NCBI GenBank assembly: GCA_903929325.1
Contig: CAIYUD010000046.1
Span: 1-9,485, forward strand
Origin: an uncultured Opitutia bacterium
Lineage (GTDB): Bacteria > Verrucomicrobiota > Verrucomicrobiia > Opitutales > UBA953
DNA length: 9,485 nucleotides
Reading direction: 5' to 3'
Part shown: positions 7,401 through 9,485 of the stretch, piece by piece
How the letters are laid out: each line of letters begins with the position of its first letter
Position numbering within the stretch: the first letter of the stretch is position 1
Translations under genes and position numbers: made by a program
The notes under the pieces: model-generated
The model's database searches: none
The model's input: the letters and a program-made list of their open reading frames with translations, nothing else
What the model was told of the DNA's origin: nothing

Positions 7401-7614
7401 CCCCTGTATATGCAAGATTACGGACGACACATTCCTTGTCGGCATACGCGACATGGATCAGTGTTTCGAGCCAAGCGGTATGCTGTTCCGCTTCCATTGC
7501 CCCTGCCCCAACGAAAGCGATGTGATCGCCCTTACGCAGCACCAGCGCAGGACCCGAAACTTCTTCGGCAAACACCGAACTACAGACAATGAGGCCGAGT
7601 ATTAAAAAGCGCAT
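4426..7614 (-). CDS. Exported PVC-type haem protein: SGNH-like domain, beta-propeller dehydrogenase-like domain, HEAT-like region, cytochrome c
   Basis: This 1,062-residue protein has a Sec signal peptide (MRFLILGLIVCSSVFA, cleavage likely after residue 16), so it acts outside the cytoplasm. Domains in order: an SGNH-hydrolase-like domain (about 25-245) with GDHIAFVGAGAM (29-40), WGFNES (123-128) and NGIRLNEAG (222-230); a linker typical of the family (255-345); a six-bladed-type propeller of the PVC membrane-bound dehydrogenase family (about 365-712), with a calcium-loop-like DTDGDGRGE (468-476), NPHGRVFD (551-558) and RDPNRDHGHGRIYRITYPS (695-713); helical HEAT-like repeats (about 727-900); and a cytochrome c domain with CMTCH (936-940) and probable axial Met995 in PPMPAL. 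The family is thought to oxidise sugars or alcohols and pass electrons to the haem, but substrate and cofactor are unknown here. It begins 8 nt after the ThuA-like gene, without a clear ribosome site. Key SGNH residues appear lost. Confidence 0.93.
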   Translation of the reverse strand: MRFLILGLIVCSSVFAEEVSGPALVLRKGDHIAFVGAGAMEAEQHTAWLETLIHVAYADKECVVRNLAYTGDEVAARPRSEGVPSLSYFLDMKPGTVTLPHGNGKIVYQAGADFHASVIIAQWGFNESFAGQAGLKQFKQDLGRWVAERLAADYGQGKPRIVLVTPLAQQVSPGEPDLNVNLALYAQAVREVAAEKSIPCVDLFSHALRIFKTHGSVDWTINGIRLNEAGDCAIAPGYFQLLFGKAAPVVDSALVARVRSAVLEKNRQWFSRFRTVDQFNIYGDRSRILYGSAKDPDAKVSNAMTMGQELAQRDVLTANGDRIIWTTAQGKKETPALLPLPPVDLVDANTEVIDYLTGEATIPYLKLPEGCKIELVADETTVPELVNPVQMGFDPKGRLWVAVWPSYPEPRPTEKPNDKLLVLDLDAKTGKVARTTVFRDGLSCPTGFQFYKGGVLLMQAPNLWWVRDTDGDGRGETVERLLQGMDSADSHHTTNSLCREPGGAVYLSDGVFHRTSVESPWGLVRNQDGCIYRYEPNTGKFGRHVPYGFANPHGRVFDYWGNDLITDASGNLNYFGPAFSGHLDKGRHPEMLQFWDRPSRPAAANGLISSRHFPDDWQGQFLNCNVIGYLGIFRVKMSEVGSGVVGQTLEAGLVQGDVSKAPHFRPVAVSVAPDGSIYVLDWCQQLIGHLQHHLRDPNRDHGHGRIYRITYPSRPLLVPKAVAGQPVPALLELLKEPEDDVRLRAKLELETHPAREVIAATQKWERGLDVKDPNYEHHRLEALWVHQWFDVVNIGLLDAVLNSPEPRARAQAVRVLGYWRDRVPNGLDRLEVAIKDEHPRVRLEVVRVCSFFGEVDALRALQISQQVVEDKDEYIQYCLHETAQQLGTFAEAKSLAKEVLAYARESAEPKIPYWLLNENRELWELGRQIYSRDASCMTCHQKDGKGLSPAFPPLSGSEWLQGSDERIIKIVLNGLAGPIEVKQKLYRPETGSPPMPALRELLTDREIAAVLIYVRNAFGNRLPIVRESTVAKVRAQTKDRSTFWTAEELLKAHPMPVPKSGK

Positions 7615-7622
7615 CGATGTTG

Positions 7623-8612
7623 TTATCGATTGGAGGGAATGAAGTCCGCAGCCTTCACGCCTTTGCGAAAACCATTAAAAGCATAATCACTTGGCTTATA
7701 AATTCCAACGGGCTCAACGTCAGCACTCGCGGGCACCTCGAGGCCTAAACCCCAGTAGCTAGCGTTCACAATCAAGCGGCGTAAGTTTACGTCTACCAAA
7801 TCCGACGCCGAAGCCATCGTGGTACAAAACACGCGCTGTTTAACACCGTTGGGTCGGGGAAATTCACGAATCCATGCGACGGGCATCGCCGGCTGATTCA
7901 CGGGTTGCTGGACTTTATCCGTACTGCGCTCTTTTAATTTCGTGGAGAGAGCCGCCTGAGGACTCATATCGACGAGCACATTTCCGCGGAGAAGAATTTG
8001 AGCGTCAGCTGGGGGGTAAACCTCGTAAACATCTGTCTTCGCAAATATCTCACCCACACCATTGAGAACGGGGTGCGATGCATGATTTGATTCAACAGAG
8101 GTACGGGTCGCTTCAAATGCGTGGTGACCCCAGTGACTAATCCAACCAGCCCCGAGTACCTGAGGCCCGAACTGATTGTAGTTCAGAAAGCTTCCCGCTT
8201 TATACTGAAATGCGTGCGTACTCGTACGTAAGGCGATGACAGGCACACCGCGCTGCATGGCTGCATCAAAACGTGCCATGTCTGCATCGGGCCAGCGACG
8301 GAACCGAAGTCCTAAAATAAATAATTCAGCTCCCTCCATCTTCTCGGGAGCCCCCAGTAATTCCGCATTATTAGGATTAATGGTACCATCGGCATCGTGA
8401 GAGAAGAGCACGGTGCAGCGCATACCATGTTTCGCTAATACCTGCGCCAGCATAGGTAAGGATTCTTCAGATCGGTATTCCTCGTCCCCTGCGAAGAGAA
8501 CGACCTTACGTCCATCTGCTGGCCCGAAGGAGACCCAACCTGGCCCAGCCTCTGCTGCATGTAAGCTAGCAGACAGCAAAACTGCAGCCAAAAGCGGACG
8601 GAGGAAGCGCAT
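7623..8612 (-). CDS. Exported ThuA-like domain protein
   Basis: With the ATG at 8612 this is a 329-residue protein. Its signal peptide begins MRFLRPLLAAVLLSASLHA, with cleavage after residue 19 or 22 (AEA), so it is probably periplasmic. The rest is a ThuA-like (class I glutamine-amidotransferase-like) fold: KVVLFAGDEEYRSEESLPML (36-55), LFILGLRFRRWP (97-108), VIALRTSTHAFQY (125-137), the HWGHHAFEA segment (160-168), NHASHPVLNGV (176-186), TDVYEVYP (193-200) and a C-terminal segment with RRLIVNASYWGLGL (278-291). I see no nucleophile-elbow cysteine of true amidotransferases. ThuA proteins are linked to sugar utilisation and are frequent beside haem-propeller dehydrogenases in Planctomycetota and Verrucomicrobiota, but the reaction is not settled. 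An in-frame TTG at 8621 would add three residues; neither start has a good ribosome site. It lies 36 nt after the glycosyltransferase and 8 nt before the haem-protein gene. Confidence 0.9.
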   Translation of the reverse strand: MRFLRPLLAAVLLSASLHAAEAGPGWVSFGPADGRKVVLFAGDEEYRSEESLPMLAQVLAKHGMRCTVLFSHDADGTINPNNAELLGAPEKMEGAELFILGLRFRRWPDADMARFDAAMQRGVPVIALRTSTHAFQYKAGSFLNYNQFGPQVLGAGWISHWGHHAFEATRTSVESNHASHPVLNGVGEIFAKTDVYEVYPPADAQILLRGNVLVDMSPQAALSTKLKERSTDKVQQPVNQPAMPVAWIREFPRPNGVKQRVFCTTMASASDLVDVNLRRLIVNASYWGLGLEVPASADVEPVGIYKPSDYAFNGFRKGVKAADFIPSNR

Positions 8613-8648
8613 CTCAGTCAAACAGAGAGAAATGCGATCGGTTCCAGA

Positions 8649-9380
8649 TTATCTCCAATGCTGTGCAATCCAAGGCGTTGGCAGAACACGTCGGTACCAC
8701 TTTCCGCTTCGACCGACCAAAGCGTCAGGCGGATTAGGCAATCCATGGAAGACAATGATGCGAGCTTCTGCCGGAATTTCTGGGACCTGGAAAAGTGAAA
8801 AAGGGAACCACTTTACACAGTGGCGCTTAAAGCTACGGCACCAAGTTTCGGGCCAATAGCTAACTTTATTTTGTGCGGTCAGGTAAGCAGTCAGATACTC
8901 CTGCTCATTACGGTGAAGTTTACGCACGGAATCGAGGTTCGCACGGAAGTGGTCAAGCACGTCGGCATGCGCTCCAGCTGTCCAACGGTAAACCGATGAA
9001 TTCCCGGTATAGTCACCCTTCGACCAATCGCGAATAATCACGAAGTCTCCGGGTTGCTGGAAAAACTCAGCCAGCCGTCCGACAATCACGATATCGATAT
9101 CTAAAAAGAGAACAGGTCCTTTGAGTTGAGGTCCACCGGGGGCAGTCAGCTCAGGAGAAAAGGAAACCAGTTTTGTCCATCCGCGCTCGGGGCTTCCGGG
9201 TGGTAATTGAAGACTCGGGATCGGGAACGTTTCGATACCCGCGTTTAACCCTGAGCTGTCATCCGTCAGACAAACAAACCGGAAGGCAGTCGACATATGA
9301 CGCGTAACCATGGCATGCAGCCGATTAACATATTCGGGCCCATACTTTTTGCCCCACTTCATGCAAAGGAATGTCGCCAT
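8649..9380 (-). CDS. Glycosyltransferase-like protein (GT-A type, DxD motif)
   Basis: This 243-residue soluble protein has no signal peptide and is presumably cytoplasmic. It opens with MATFLCMKWGKKYGPEYVNRL, a start typical of small GT-A-like glycosyltransferases, followed by RFVCLTDDSSGL (34-45). LFLDIDIVIV (91-100) supplies the DxD metal/nucleotide-sugar motif (Asp94, Asp96). Later motifs are NSSVYRW (127-133), NEQEYL (158-163), WPETWCRSFKRHC (176-188), VFHGLPNPPDA (210-220) and the C-terminal TPWIAQHWR (235-243). Donor and acceptor cannot be read from the sequence. The frame stays open to another ATG at 9482 (34 extra residues), but the extension looks non-coding and includes a small hairpin, so I prefer 9380; the ribosome site is weak for both. 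The short 36-nt gap to the ThuA-like gene suggests shared transcription, although a cytoplasmic glycosyltransferase is not an obvious functional partner for the two exported proteins. Confidence 0.83.
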   Translation of the reverse strand: MATFLCMKWGKKYGPEYVNRLHAMVTRHMSTAFRFVCLTDDSSGLNAGIETFPIPSLQLPPGSPERGWTKLVSFSPELTAPGGPQLKGPVLFLDIDIVIVGRLAEFFQQPGDFVIIRDWSKGDYTGNSSVYRWTAGAHADVLDHFRANLDSVRKLHRNEQEYLTAYLTAQNKVSYWPETWCRSFKRHCVKWFPFSLFQVPEIPAEARIIVFHGLPNPPDALVGRSGKWYRRVLPTPWIAQHWR

Positions 9381-9461
9381 GCGTATACCCAGCGTGGGCG
9401 ATTCATGGCTTGCCGACAATGCTTTAGACAATTCAACGCCGCAGGGCGTAGAAACCCGGGG

Positions 9462-9478
9462 TCCACGTCCAACGTGGA
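9462..9478. repeat. Small perfect hairpin upstream of the glycosyltransferase
   Basis: TCCACGT, CCA, ACGTGGA form a perfect 7-bp stem with a 3-nt loop. A second, weaker inverted repeat (ACGCC/GGCGT) lies between it and the glycosyltransferase gene, near 9436-9449. Neither is followed by a strong T-run. They may belong to the 3' end or terminator of a gene beyond the window, or to the leader of the glycosyltransferase unit. No gene is called in 9381-9485. Confidence 0.4.
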
Positions 9479-9485
9479 TCATGAA

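Noticed and set aside
7562..7614. Lipoprotein signal in the haem protein (Cys11)
   Set aside because: The residues before Cys11 are L-I-V, and position -1 is Val rather than Gly/Ala/Ser, so the lipobox is poor; an ordinary signal peptide with cleavage after Ala16 fits better.

Overview
This window looks like chromosomal DNA from a bacterium of the PVC group, most likely a Verrucomicrobiota member close to the Opitutae/Puniceicoccales. The main evidence is a 1,062-residue exported protein with the PVC-type architecture (beta-propeller dehydrogenase-like domain plus C-terminal CxxCH haem domain), an exported ThuA-like neighbour, and a 466-residue conserved protein with an RG-rich head of a kind I associate with this group. 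The taxonomic call is an inference from gene content. No phylogeny could be run.

Left part (1-2918, all on the minus strand, read right to left): tRNA-Leu(GAG), a strong 10-bp stem-loop, purD, a low-molecular-weight phosphatase of the protein-arginine-phosphatase (YwlE) type, rpiB, and the 5' portion of glyA, which runs off the left edge. Gaps are short (39 nt, a 4-nt ATGA overlap, 11 nt), so purD-phosphatase-rpiB-glyA is probably one operon. These genes link purine synthesis (PurD, using glycine), the glycine/one-carbon supply (GlyA) and the pentose-phosphate pool (RpiB). The phosphatase-rpiB-glyA order matches the ywlE-ywlF(rpiB)-ywlG-glyA block of Bacillus, without ywlG.

Middle (2919-4422): a roughly 100-bp divergent intergenic region with a 23-bp inverted repeat, then a plus-strand gene for a conserved protein of unknown function. 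It has a basic RG/RD-rich disordered head, a Cys/His-rich core and an acidic alanine-rich tail.

Right part (4426-9380, minus strand): a glycosyltransferase, an exported ThuA-like protein and the large exported haem protein, transcribed in that order with 36- and 8-nt gaps, probably one transcription unit. The ThuA/haem-dehydrogenase pair resembles the periplasmic sugar-oxidation gene sets common in Planctomycetota and Verrucomicrobiota. The haem protein's N-terminal SGNH-like domain seems to have lost its catalytic residues. The plus-strand gene and the haem-protein gene converge with only 3 nt between their stop codons.

I saw no insertion sequence, CRISPR array, phage gene or integration site. 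Most of the window is housekeeping. The least understood items are the 466-residue protein and the ThuA/haem-protein unit.
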